NCBI GenBank assembly: GCA_023228865.1
Contig: JALOAH010000070.1
Location: 1-21,064, forward strand
Direction: 5' to 3'
Source: Porticoccaceae bacterium
Lineage (GTDB): Bacteria; Pseudomonadota; Gammaproteobacteria; Pseudomonadales; Porticoccaceae
Length of the DNA stretch: 21,064 nt
Made by a program: the position numbers and the translations under genes. The first letter of the stretch is position 1, and each line of letters opens with the position of its first letter. The notes under the pieces are model-generated. The model did not search any database. It was given only the letters and a program-made list of their open reading frames with translations, and was not told where the DNA came from. This document shows, in pieces, positions 7,740 through 15,456 of the stretch.

Positions 7740-9268
7740 CCGCGGAAATTGTTCGGGTTCCGGTTAGCGACAGCGCCCGCAAATGGAATCTGTTTCTGAT
7801 TTCCATGTCGACAGTGCTGACGACCCTGGACGCCACCATCGCCAATGTCGCCCTTCCCCATATTCAGGGCGCCATGGCCACCACCCAGGATCAGCTCGCC
7901 TGGGTGCTGACATCCTTTATTGTCGCCACCGCCATTTTTATGCCCCTCACCGGTTTTCTCTGCGATCGCTTCGGCCAAAGAGCGGTACTGATTCCAGCAG
8001 TCTTCTTTTTCACCCTCACCTCTGCACTCTGCGGCCTGGCACAAAACCTGGAACAATTGGTACTGTTTCGTTTTCTTCAGGGAATGTCCGGCGCCTTTAT
8101 TCTTCCCGCCGGGCAATCGCTGATTCTCGATATCTATCCGCCGTCCCAATACACCAAGGCGCTCAGTACCTGGGCGTTGGGCACCATTATCGGCCCCATA
8201 CTCGGCCCCACCCTGGGGGGCTATCTGACCGAGTTTTTTAACTGGCGCTGGGTATTTTTAATCAATCTGCCACTGGGGTTACTTGTGGTTGTCGGTATGA
8301 TCATGGTCACGCCACAAACACCGCTCAACAAAACACGGCGCATGGATTTCACCGGCTTTGCCTTCCTCAGCCTGGCCATAGCCGCGTTGCAATTGATGTT
8401 TGACCGCGGCGAAAGCCAAGGCTGGTTCAACTCCTGGGAAATTATTCTCGAAGGTTCTTTGGCGGCGGTCTTTGCCCTGATGTTTTTTGCCTACATCGGC
8501 GGCAGCAAATCCCCCTATATTCGTCTCGACTGCTTTCTCGACCGCAATTTTGCCATTGGCACTATTTTTATTTTCGTCAATTGCATTGTGCTTTTTTCCT
8601 GCCTGGCATTGCTGCCGGGGTTCCTGCAAAGCCTTCTCGGTTATCCGGTATTCACCTCTGGCATGTTGTTGATGCCCAGAGGAATCGGCACTCTGGCGGG
8701 CATTATTATTATCAACCGCCTTGGCCATCGCCTGGATCCGCGACTGTTCATCGGCGCCGGTTTTATTTTCATGGCCTACTCTGTGGCCATGATGGCGGAA
8801 TTCAACCTGGAAGTCGGCATGAGAGAGATCGTCATTTCAGGATTTATTCAGGGAATGGGGCTGTCCCTCGGTTACCTGCCCACCAATATTCTGATGTTCA
8901 GTTCGCTGGCGCCAAACCTGAAATCTGACGCCACCGCCATTTCCGGATTGTCCCGCAGCATTGCCGGCAGCCTCGGCATTTCCATTCTGTTTACCCTGCT
9001 GGCGCGCAATGGGCAGGCCTACCACGCTCGCCTCGGCGAATCCGTCACCCCATTTCAGTACTGGCTCAGCTTTCCACCCCCGTGGGACTGGAGCAATCCC
9101 GCAGGCGCCATGCTTCTCAACCAGGAAGTGACGCGCCAGGCGGTGATGCAGGCCTATATTACAGATTTCACCATTATTCAGTGGCTGGCAACTGCATCAT
9201 TATTGCTGTTGTTTTTGATCAAACCCGTCAAACAGCGCCAGGAAATGCCCGTCGCCATTGCCGAATAA
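7736..9268 (+). CDS. emrB: EmrB/QacA-type MFS multidrug exporter (DHA2, 14 TM)
   Basis: A 510-residue drug:proton antiporter of the DHA2 family. The first helix carries the diagnostic LDATIANVALP, and the loop-2/3 motif GFLCDRFGQR follows. The antiporter motif region around GTIIGPILGPTLGGYL precedes NWRWVFLINLPLG. About 14 hydrophobic helices can be counted, and the family's large late periplasmic loop (YHARLGESVTPFQYW) is present. The start is taken as TTG at 7736, overlapping the emrA TGA by two bases (TTGA), which suggests translational coupling. No in-frame ATG or GTG occurs until inside the first helix. It works with EmrA and a TolC-like channel not found here. Confidence 0.92.
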   Translation: MTAEIVRVPVSDSARKWNLFLISMSTVLTTLDATIANVALPHIQGAMATTQDQLAWVLTSFIVATAIFMPLTGFLCDRFGQRAVLIPAVFFFTLTSALCGLAQNLEQLVLFRFLQGMSGAFILPAGQSLILDIYPPSQYTKALSTWALGTIIGPILGPTLGGYLTEFFNWRWVFLINLPLGLLVVVGMIMVTPQTPLNKTRRMDFTGFAFLSLAIAALQLMFDRGESQGWFNSWEIILEGSLAAVFALMFFAYIGGSKSPYIRLDCFLDRNFAIGTIFIFVNCIVLFSCLALLPGFLQSLLGYPVFTSGMLLMPRGIGTLAGIIIINRLGHRLDPRLFIGAGFIFMAYSVAMMAEFNLEVGMREIVISGFIQGMGLSLGYLPTNILMFSSLAPNLKSDATAISGLSRSIAGSLGISILFTLLARNGQAYHARLGESVTPFQYWLSFPPPWDWSNPAGAMLLNQEVTRQAVMQAYITDFTIIQWLATASLLLLFLIKPVKQRQEMPVAIAE

Positions 9269-9290
9269 CCAGCAGCGGCGATTTTTATAT

Positions 9291-9556
9291 AGGGTCTATT
9301 AACACTCATTGGATTATCACTGCTAGAGATCATTTTTGTTTCCAGCGCGGCGGAATGAGCGCGGTTTAGTCATTCTAAATAAGGGAATGACAACAACGCT
9401 GGGGGCAAAAATGATCCCAGCCCTTCGGGTTGCGGCTAAAAAAGCGTCACTTGTCGTTGCTTGTCGTCATTTAGAACCACTAAATTCTCTCCTCGCGTCT
9501 AAATTGACGCTTTTTTAGTCACAACAGTGGCAATCCAATGAGTGTTAACAGGCCCT
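9291..9556. mobile_element. 266-bp folded MITE-like element with 34-bp terminal inverted repeats
   Basis: The ends, 9291-9324 and 9523-9556, are inverted repeats matching at 29 of 34 positions, with the shared core TTAACACTCATTGGATT. Inside are two further long stems. Bases 9328-9347 pair with 9397-9416 (20 pairs, three of them G-T), with a smaller 7-bp stem GTCATTC/GAATGAC (9369-9375, 9385-9391) inside. Bases 9435-9449 pair with 9505-9519 (15 pairs, one G-T), with ATTTAG/CTAAAT (9469-9474, 9480-9485) inside. The whole can fold as a two-armed cruciform. There is no credible gene in it and no clear target-site duplication. Its left end begins 22 bases after the emrB stop, and its right end overlaps the 3' end of the GNAT gene. 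I infer a non-autonomous element; its parent transposase is not in the window. Confidence 0.72.
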
Positions 9557-9958
9557 CGTACTCAAGCGCATCAGCTGCATACCGCCGACATCGGTGGAAA
9601 AACCCAGGCGCTGGTAAAACGGCACCTTATCATCAAGGCAATAGAGCTCAAAATGCTTCACTCGATATAGAGATGGGTGTTCGCGAATGCACTGAATCAG
9701 CCTGTCGCCGTACCCGCTTTTGCGGTGACCGGGAGCAACGATGACATCGAAGATCAGCGCTTTAAATATGGAATCGGTAAGTACGCGGGCAAAGGCCTGC
9801 AAATCGTCGCCGTCGTCGACCAAACCAAAACAAAGACTGCTGCTGTTGATACATTGCTGTGTTTCTTCAAGAGTGCGGCCTCGAGACCACCACTCGCCCT
9901 GGTAGAGCTGATGCAGGCTTTCAACCTGGCTGGCTGTGAACTCATGTATTAAGCGCAT
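9545..9958 (-). CDS. GNAT-family N-acetyltransferase
   Basis: A 137-residue GNAT protein, transferring an acetyl group from acetyl-CoA to an unknown amine. The acetyl-CoA loop is HRKSGYGDRLI (Arg79, Gly82, Gly84), preceded by the strand KALIFDVIV. The C-terminal signature FYQRLGF is at residues 114-120. AGGG six bases before the ATG supports the start. It follows the EamA-type permease by 27 bases on the same strand, so the two are likely co-transcribed. The last three codons and the TAA stop (9545-9556) lie inside the right terminal repeat of the 266-bp element, so the native C-terminus was probably replaced or trimmed by insertion. The catalytic core appears complete. Confidence 0.85.
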   Translation of the reverse strand: MRLIHEFTASQVESLHQLYQGEWWSRGRTLEETQQCINSSSLCFGLVDDGDDLQAFARVLTDSIFKALIFDVIVAPGHRKSGYGDRLIQCIREHPSLYRVKHFELYCLDDKVPFYQRLGFSTDVGGMQLMRLSTRAC

Positions 9959-9985
9959 AAAAAACCCTGATCAAAAAAGAAAAAT

Positions 9986-10882
9986 TTACTGTGGCTTGCT
10001 TTTCCAGAGAATATTCACCAGGGCGCCGAGCATAATCAACAAACCGCCCACCAGCGTCCATACGCCAGGCACTTCAGCAAACACCCACACTCCCAAAAGT
10101 GTGGCAAAGACCACCTGAGCGTAGGAAAAACTGCCGGCGCGACTGGCGGTTTCCACCTGCATGGCTCTGGTCAGCGTCACCTGTCCCACATGGGTGAATA
10201 GTCCGACAAACAGTAGCCACAGCCATGTCCAGCCCTGGGGCATTACCATGCCGTCCCCCAGCAGTAAAATGGTTGCGGGCAGGCAGACCAGGGGGAAATA
10301 AAACACAATTACCGACGGGTCTTCAAGGGTGCTCAGCTTGCGCACCAGGGTATAGGCCAGGCCTGCGCCAAACGCACCGGCAATACCAAAGGTCACCGCC
10401 AGGGTATCGTAATCCGCCGCGCCATCACCAAAAAGAAAACCCGGCCTCACCATGACAACAAGCCCGACAAAGCTGAGAGCAATACAACCCAGAGTCGGCG
10501 CCGTTGGCCGCTCATTCAGCAACAGCAATGCCAATACCGCCGTAAACATTGGATGCAAATACTGCAACACAGTGGCCTCGGCAAACGGCAAATGCACCAG
10601 GGCATAGTAGGTGCCCACCAGCGCGGCAAAACCCACAGCGCCACGGCAAAACAACAATATGCGGTGGGTGCCAAACAGGGCAATACCCTTGCGTTTGACA
10701 TCCGCGTAACTCAGCACCAGCGACACCAGGGCGCGGGCGGCAATAATTTCCAGTACCGGAATACCCTCGGCACCCGCGAGTTTCACACACACGCCCATAA
10801 AGGCAAACGCCAGGGCACTGAGCAACATATAGCGGGCGCCCAGAGATTCAGGGTTCCAGGGGCGGCGAAATAGCGATTGAAT
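9986..10882 (-). CDS. EamA/DMT-superfamily permease
   Basis: A drug/metabolite transporter with ten hydrophobic helices arranged as two EamA repeats. The first repeat runs from LLSALAFAFMGVCVKL and the second from TLAVTFGIAGAFGAGLAYTLVRKL. The motif ATVLQYLHPMFTAVLALLLLNERPT closes the first repeat, as is typical. The first ATG (10828) falls at the very start of helix 1 and has no ribosome site. The frame stays open upstream to a TGA at 10912-10910, reading SLFRRPWNPESLGARY before that Met, which looks like the usual cytoplasmic lead. GGGAG at 10892-10888 sits five bases before an ATT codon at 10882-10880. I give the ATT as the probable start; the safe minimum is 9986-10828. The substrate is unknown. 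Confidence 0.8.
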   Translation of the reverse strand: MQSLFRRPWNPESLGARYMLLSALAFAFMGVCVKLAGAEGIPVLEIIAARALVSLVLSYADVKRKGIALFGTHRILLFCRGAVGFAALVGTYYALVHLPFAEATVLQYLHPMFTAVLALLLLNERPTAPTLGCIALSFVGLVVMVRPGFLFGDGAADYDTLAVTFGIAGAFGAGLAYTLVRKLSTLEDPSVIVFYFPLVCLPATILLLGDGMVMPQGWTWLWLLFVGLFTHVGQVTLTRAMQVETASRAGSFSYAQVVFATLLGVWVFAEVPGVWTLVGGLLIMLGALVNILWKSKPQ

Positions 10883-11006
10883 AATAACTCCCTGAGCGGT
10901 CTTTAACCCTCATCTGTTTCGAGAGTCACGTAGGTAGGCAGCGGGGCTGTCAGTGGCTGAAACAGGGCGGAATTTTAACAGAGAACATCGCCGTCATTAA
11001 CAATAA

Positions 11007-11213
11007 AACTGCCTCCTTGTTCGCTGAAGTGCTCTGTGACCCAACAAAAGCGACAGCAACGGGGAAATTGGCATGATTCTGTCCACCAGCTCCAGAACCA
11101 TCAACAAACACCTGGAACAGGCGTTTAAAAAGCTCGGCGTGGAAAACCGCACCAGCGCCGCCACCATGGCATTGCAGCAGTTGAACCGTCAGGAGACCCA
11201 ACTTAAGGGATAA
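11007..11213 (+). pseudogene. Remnant of a LuxR-family regulator (C-terminal HTH)
   Basis: The frame ending in TAA at 11211-11213 reads SNGEIGMILSTSSRTINKH followed by LEQAFKKLGVENRTSAA. That is the recognition half of a LuxR/GerE helix-turn-helix. Upstream, the expected helix-1 sequence appears only in pieces in other frames (AEVL near 11025, VTQ near 11037), which implies at least two small deletions, and an in-frame TGA lies at 11037-11039. No receiver or ligand domain precedes it. I read it as a decayed gene. A short product from the ATG at 11073 (46 residues) cannot be excluded but would hold only part of the domain. Confidence 0.7.
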
Positions 11214-11266
11214 GCCAATATCCTGAGCTGGACTCGCTCCTGGAATAACCAATGGTAATTTTTGCT

Positions 11267-11289
11267 GGAGGAGCTTGCCCTGCAAGGGA
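11267..11289. repeat. Degenerate single REP unit (GGAGCTTGCC type)
   Basis: GGAGGAGCTTGCCCTGCAAG followed by GGA resembles one arm of the GTAGGAGC REP family seen complete at 15051-15122 and 19175-19237, with the short internal palindrome CTTGCCCTGCAAG retained. It sits between the LuxR remnant and the 3' end of the MFS gene. It is short and diverged, so the assignment is tentative. Confidence 0.4.
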
Positions 11290-11300
11290 TGATTTACGAG

Positions 11301-12587
11301 TTAAAGCGCAGGATTATCCCTGTCGGATTCCTCTTCCAGGGGATTTTTGCTTTCCCACTGATCCGCTTCCGTTCTCGGATCGAGGGCAAATGCCGCCGGG
11401 GTCGCCGTATCTGCCACCACTCGAAAGGGTTCGGTTTCATCGAGCACGGGAATGACATGCTGGGTGCGGCGAATGGCAATGGCCACAGCAAAAATCACCA
11501 GGCAAAGGGCGGCGTGAATAAACAGACCCACAGCGCCAAGAAATTCCATATACAGGGATGCCAGAGGACCACCCACCGCCGAGCTGATGCCGAAGAGCAT
11601 CAGAATACAGCTGCCCACCAAGACAAATTCGTGGGATTGGGCGTTGTCGGCAGCATGGGCAAGGCAAATGGAATACTGGGTCATCACCATGCCACCCCAA
11701 AGCAACGCCAGCACCAGCAACAATTGCGTGTGCGTTGAAAACAGCACAATCAGCACCGACACAATCGCGCCGATCAATGACGAAAACAGTAGTACGATGC
11801 GTCGGTCGACCCTGTCGGAAATTCTCCCCAGCGGTAGCTGAAACAGTGCCCCGCCCATCACCACAGCGCTCATAAACAGGGTTAATGATGATGTTTCCAT
11901 GCCCACGCCACGGGCAAAAACCGGCCCCAGCGACCAAAACGCGCCGGTGACCAGCCCGGTGGCGCAGGCGCCGAGAATGGCGACGTGGGAAATTTCCCAG
12001 ACTCGCACAAAATTGAGGCGCACCGGTTCAATGGGCGCAGGCGCCAGGGTAACGGTGAGGGATACGGGAACAATCGCCAGCGACAGGAGAATGGCGGCAA
12101 TGCCAAACAGCGTTGCCCCGGACACATCGGCAAGATTGAGCAATTGCTGACCAACCACCATCATGGAGAGGTTGATCACCGTGTAAAGCGACAGCACTGA
12201 GCCTCGGGTTTCCTTGGTGGTGCGGTCATTGAGCCAGCTCTCGATAATCATATAAAGGCCGGAAATACAGCAGCCCACCACAAAGCGCAGCGCCAGCCAG
12301 GGTTCGAAATACGGCAGGCCATGAAACATCAGCACGGTGGCGGAGAACAGCGCCGCCAAAACGGCAAACGAGCGAATATGGCCAACCCGGCGCACCATTT
12401 TTGGGGTTACCAGACAGCCCAAAACAAAACCGATGAAATAGGTGGAGCCGGTCAGCGCCACTTCCCCGGAGGAAAAGCCCTCAAGCTCTGCCCGCAACGG
12501 CAGCAGCGTCACCTGAATACCGTGGCCAATCAGCAACAGGGCATCGGACAGCAACAGGGCGGCGATGGGCAGTAAAAGTCGTCTCAT
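11301..12587 (-). CDS. MFS transporter (YcaD-like, 12 TM)
   Basis: A 428-residue major facilitator with about 12 helices, resembling the YcaD group. Helix 1 is LLLPIAALLLSDALLLIGHG. The motif-A-like loop GRISDRVDRR is seen in the second half. The C-terminal ~55 residues are hydrophilic and acidic. I chose the ATG at 12587 because AGGA lies five bases upstream and the protein then begins MRRLLLPIAALLL, right before helix 1. An in-frame ATG at 12644 would add 19 residues with no ribosome site. It is transcribed alone on the minus strand, divergent from yqhA. The substrate is unknown. Confidence 0.86.
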   Translation of the reverse strand: MRRLLLPIAALLLSDALLLIGHGIQVTLLPLRAELEGFSSGEVALTGSTYFIGFVLGCLVTPKMVRRVGHIRSFAVLAALFSATVLMFHGLPYFEPWLALRFVVGCCISGLYMIIESWLNDRTTKETRGSVLSLYTVINLSMMVVGQQLLNLADVSGATLFGIAAILLSLAIVPVSLTVTLAPAPIEPVRLNFVRVWEISHVAILGACATGLVTGAFWSLGPVFARGVGMETSSLTLFMSAVVMGGALFQLPLGRISDRVDRRIVLLFSSLIGAIVSVLIVLFSTHTQLLLVLALLWGGMVMTQYSICLAHAADNAQSHEFVLVGSCILMLFGISSAVGGPLASLYMEFLGAVGLFIHAALCLVIFAVAIAIRRTQHVIPVLDETEPFRVVADTATPAAFALDPRTEADQWESKNPLEEESDRDNPAL

Positions 12588-12779
12588 GAAAATCCTGAAA
12601 AATAAAAACACACTGGCTTGACGGGATGATACCAGCTCAGACAAAAATTGCCTGTGACAAATCAGTGCTTTTGGCAGAACAAGAGCGGGGACAATGGTCG
12701 CGTCCTTGCGTCGACTTGGTTAAAATAGCCGCCGAATCTACCCTCCACGCTAGCCTTATTTGCCACAGGTATTGCATTT

Positions 12780-13277
12780 ATGATGGAACGCATTTTTGAA
12801 AAATCCATGTACGCCACCCGCTGGTTGCTGGCGCCAATCTATCTGGGACTGAGCGTTGCCCTCTTTGCCCTGGGCGTCAAATTTTTCATGGAGCTTTTTC
12901 ATGTTCTGCCCAATCTGTTCACCGTTTCGGAGATGGATCTCGTTCTCCTGGTGCTGTCCCTGGTGGACATCTCCCTGGTGGGCGGCCTTATTGTCATGGT
13001 GATGTTTTCCGGCTACGAAAACTTTGTCTCCCAGCTCGATCTCGACGACTCACAGGACAAACTCAACTGGCTCGGCAAACTCGACACCGCCAGCCTCAAA
13101 AACAAGGTTGCCGCCTCGATTGTCGCCATTTCATCCATTCATCTGCTGAAAATTTTTATGAATGCGCCGCAAATCGATAACGACAAGCTCCTCTGGTACG
13201 TCGTTATTCACCTGACCTTTGTGATTTCCGCAGTGCTTATGGGTGTGCTCGACAAAATCACCCGCCACGACCACTGA
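12780..13277 (+). CDS. yqhA: YqhA family membrane protein (UPF0114)
   Basis: A 165-residue inner-membrane protein matching E. coli YqhA (TIGR00645, UPF0114) over its length. The opening [20 protein letters not shown] is the family signature. Four hydrophobic segments are visible at about residues 12-32, 55-80, 107-125 and 135-155. The soluble stretch [16 protein letters not shown] is conserved in the family. Two adjacent ATG codons (12780, 12783) are possible and the ribosome site is weak. The function is not established. It converges on ppnN with 47 bases between the stops. Confidence 0.9.
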   Translation: MMERIFEKSMYATRWLLAPIYLGLSVALFALGVKFFMELFHVLPNLFTVSEMDLVLLVLSLVDISLVGGLIVMVMFSGYENFVSQLDLDDSQDKLNWLGKLDTASLKNKVAASIVAISSIHLLKIFMNAPQIDNDKLLWYVVIHLTFVISAVLMGVLDKITRHDH

Positions 13278-13284
13278 GATCGAC

Positions 13285-13314
13285 GGGCGCGGTGAACCAG
13301 CCATTCCCGCGCCC
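13285..13314. terminator. Possible bidirectional terminator between yqhA and ppnN
   Basis: GGGCGCGG (13285-13292) and CCGCGCCC (13307-13314) are a perfect 8-bp inverted repeat with a 14-base loop. It lies in the short gap between two convergent stop codons. The GC-rich stem and position fit a shared terminator, but there is no proper T-tract on either side. Confidence 0.4.
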
Positions 13315-13324
13315 TCTTCCGCCA

Positions 13325-14689
13325 TCAAACCAGCTGATAACAGGGCTGGTAATCCGCCAATCCTGTGCCCAACTTCATTCTGCCCTGTTCGACAAAAATC
13401 ATTAACAGCTCGTCCATGGCCTTCATAATATTGGCGTCGCCACTGATTTTATAAGGGCCAAACCGGTTGACCTGCTCAATACCGAAAGCCTTGACGTTGC
13501 CAGCAACAATGCCGGAAAACGCCGCCCGCAACTGGGCGGCCAGTTCATGCCTGGGCATAGCGGGGTCGAGGCGCAAACCCGCCATATTGTCATGGGTGGG
13601 TACAAAGGGCGTTTGCAGTTGTGGGTCTATATGCAGACTCCAGTTGAAATAATAGGCCTCCTGCCCCTGCTTGCGCTGCTCGTGAACCTGGCTAACCCCC
13701 TGCTTCATCAACCGCGCCACTTCGTCGGGGTTGCCGATAACAATACGGTAAAGTCCCGTGGCTTCTTCGCCAAGACAGGTGGCAATAAAACGATCAACCG
13801 CCTGAAAATAGTCGCGGCAGGACTCGGGCCCCGCAAACACCAGGGGCACTTTTTGCGTATTCTCGGGGTGGAGCAAAATACTCAGCAAATAGAGAATTTC
13901 CTCAAGGGTGCCTGCACCACCGGGAAACACCACAATACCGTGGGCGAGGCGCACAAACGCCTCCAGGCGCTTCTCGATATCCGGCATAATCACCAGCTCA
14001 TTGACAATGGCGTTGGGTGATTCCGAGGCAATAATGCCCGGCTCGCTGATACCTATATAGCGGCCATGGCGAATCTGCTGCTTGGCGTGACCAATGGCCG
14101 CCCCCTTCATGGGCCCTTTCATGGCACCAATGCCGCAACCAGTGACGATATCCATACCCCTCAGGCCCATTTCAAAACCCACCAGCTTGGAATAATCGTA
14201 TTCACCGCGGGGAATGGCGTGACCGCCCCAGCACACCACCACATTGGGGATCACCCCCGGATTGACAACGCGGGCATTGCGCAAAATCTGAAACACCTCA
14301 CTGGTAATATCAACCGCCCACTGCTCGCCATCGGCGTGGCAATCCCTCAGCTTGTAATCCACATAGACAATGTCCCGCAGGGCAGAAAACAGATGCTCCT
14401 GAATACCGCGAATAATATGGCCATCCACAAACGACTGGCTCGGTGCGTTGTGAATTTCCAACTTCAAGCCGCGAGGCTGAGCTTTAATCTGAATATCAAA
14501 ATCCGCAAACTCCGCGAGAATTTTTGCCGCATCATCCTGATCGCTATCGGTATTTAAAATCGCCAGGGCGCAGTCGCGAAACAGCTTGGCGACATCCTGA
14601 CGACTGGTGGCAAGCCCATGAATTTCAGCGCGGGACAGCAAATTAAGGGTATTTTTGGGGTATACAACGGTATGGGGTATTTTGTTCAT
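13325..14689 (-). CDS. ppnN: Pyrimidine/purine nucleotide 5'-monophosphate nucleosidase PpnN (YgdH)
   Basis: This enzyme cleaves nucleoside monophosphates to base and ribose 5-phosphate. In E. coli it is a (p)ppGpp-binding cytosolic enzyme of nucleotide recycling. The sequence aligns end to end with E. coli PpnN, at 454 residues from the chosen start. The N-terminal domain reads GLKLEIHNAPSQSFVDG. The LOG-type Rossmann core carries CWGGH, TGCG (183-186) and PGGAGTLEE (256-264). The C-terminal domain includes RAAFSGIVAGNVK and RMKLGTG. I chose the ATG at 14689 because GGGAG lies five bases upstream (14699-14695). An ATG at 14737 would add 16 unmatched residues. No operon partner is evident. 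Confidence 0.95.
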   Translation of the reverse strand: MNKIPHTVVYPKNTLNLLSRAEIHGLATSRQDVAKLFRDCALAILNTDSDQDDAAKILAEFADFDIQIKAQPRGLKLEIHNAPSQSFVDGHIIRGIQEHLFSALRDIVYVDYKLRDCHADGEQWAVDITSEVFQILRNARVVNPGVIPNVVVCWGGHAIPRGEYDYSKLVGFEMGLRGMDIVTGCGIGAMKGPMKGAAIGHAKQQIRHGRYIGISEPGIIASESPNAIVNELVIMPDIEKRLEAFVRLAHGIVVFPGGAGTLEEILYLLSILLHPENTQKVPLVFAGPESCRDYFQAVDRFIATCLGEEATGLYRIVIGNPDEVARLMKQGVSQVHEQRKQGQEAYYFNWSLHIDPQLQTPFVPTHDNMAGLRLDPAMPRHELAAQLRAAFSGIVAGNVKAFGIEQVNRFGPYKISGDANIMKAMDELLMIFVEQGRMKLGTGLADYQPCYQLV

Positions 14690-14877
14690 CTTGGCTCCCG
14701 GAATGATCCGGGCAATCATAACATTCAGGACGGACAAGGTGATGGCCCTGTGCCGGCCTGCAGATAACAGAAAAGAGCGAGGATTGGCTGTTTATTGATC
14801 AAATAATTCTGGGTTGGCCAGAAATTTCATCGCCTTGCCCAGCTCTCAAAAACTGGGAAGCTGGATCACGGAGAAGA

Positions 14878-14981
14878 GGATCAGGTCTCAATGGCACTGA
14901 CTTAGCACCAAAGCCAGGATTTTCGTCATTCCCGCGCAGGCGGAAATGGCCGCTTAAGTAAGTGCCATTCGGATCAGGTCT
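14878..14981. mobile_element. 82-bp IS4-like MITE with 11-bp target-site duplication
   Basis: The direct repeat GGATCAGGTCT occurs exactly at 14878-14888 and 14971-14981. Between them, 14889-14970 begins CAATGGCACTGACTTAG and ends CTTAAGTAAGTGCCATTC, which are imperfect inverted repeats of one another (about 14 of 17 positions). Inside is a hairpin, ATTCCCGC (14928-14935) with GCGGAAAT (14940-14947). An exact 11-bp duplication fits the IS4 family, whose members commonly make 9-12-bp duplications. Nothing is encoded. The rest of the 14690-15224 gap holds only the REP palindrome below. Confidence 0.72.
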
Positions 14982-15050
14982 TTGATTTATGAATTAACGC
15001 CATAAGCAGCCAGGGTACCGACCCTTTTCCACCTTTGCCCTTGAAACATT

Positions 15051-15122
15051 TTCGCCTGCGGGGCAGGCTCCTACGGCAGATGAATCAAACCCGCAAGCGT
15101 AGGAACCTGCCCTGCAGGCGAA
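15051..15122. repeat. REP palindrome, complete inverted pair
   Basis: The arms 15051-15074 (TTCGCCTGCGGGGCAGGCTC then CTAC) and 15099-15122 are inverted repeats matching at 22 of 24 positions, around a 24-base spacer. Each arm also holds its own short stem (CCTGC/GCAGG). The unit has the GTAGGAGC...GGCGA plan typical of REP sequences in Pseudomonas and relatives. The bases GGCGAAGGCTTG at its right edge recur at the copy at 15955. Confidence 0.78.
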
Positions 15123-15224
15123 GGCTTGATTCTTGGATTTTTCTCGTATCGATTATCCTGGGTGTTAACGGGCGTCCTGTATCGAACAGTTGCCAATACC
15201 CAGCAGTTCGAGGCGCCGCGTTGA

Positions 15225-15377
15225 ATGATATACCCTAATATTCGCAATATTGAGATTTTATGGCGCTGCGTTAAGGCTGCCGTTGTGGTGCGCAATGAAG
15301 CGACGAAAGCGGTAGCGCAATACACCGTGAGAGTTCAGCATTTGATTGCCGCAAACAGGGCGATCAACTATTTTTAA
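15225..15377 (+). CDS. Possible small protein, 50 aa
   Basis: A short frame beginning ATG-ATA-TAC-CCT directly after a TGA and ending NYF then TAA. The product is protein-like: a helix-prone middle (LWRCVKAAVVVRNEATKAVA) is followed by QYTVRVQHLIAANRAINYF. I recognise no family. No good ribosome site is seen. It lies 79 bases before the DUF2784 gene on the same strand. It could be a small gene or the end of a decayed one. Confidence 0.3.
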   Translation: MIYPNIRNIEILWRCVKAAVVVRNEATKAVAQYTVRVQHLIAANRAINYF

Positions 15378-15456
15378 AAAAATACGCCGATTGAAACAAC
15401 AGGGGTTTTCCGATGGAAAAGTTTGTTACTCCACAGCTGCATCAGGGTTTGCGGGG

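Noticed and set aside
9336..9518. Plus-strand 60-codon frame inside the folded element
   Set aside because: The sequence is explained by two paired stems; there is no ribosome site and the composition follows the palindromes.
9291..9556. Integron attC site or CRISPR-like unit
   Set aside because: The ends do not follow the attC core plan, no integrase or cassette array is present, and there is only one copy with no spacers.
10950..11285. Minus-strand frame of 111 codons over the LuxR remnant
   Set aside because: The plus strand shows a recognisable helix-turn-helix fragment, and the antisense product resembles nothing.
15071..15325. Minus-strand 84-codon frame across the REP palindrome
   Set aside because: It reads through both arms of a REP unit and has no protein-like features.
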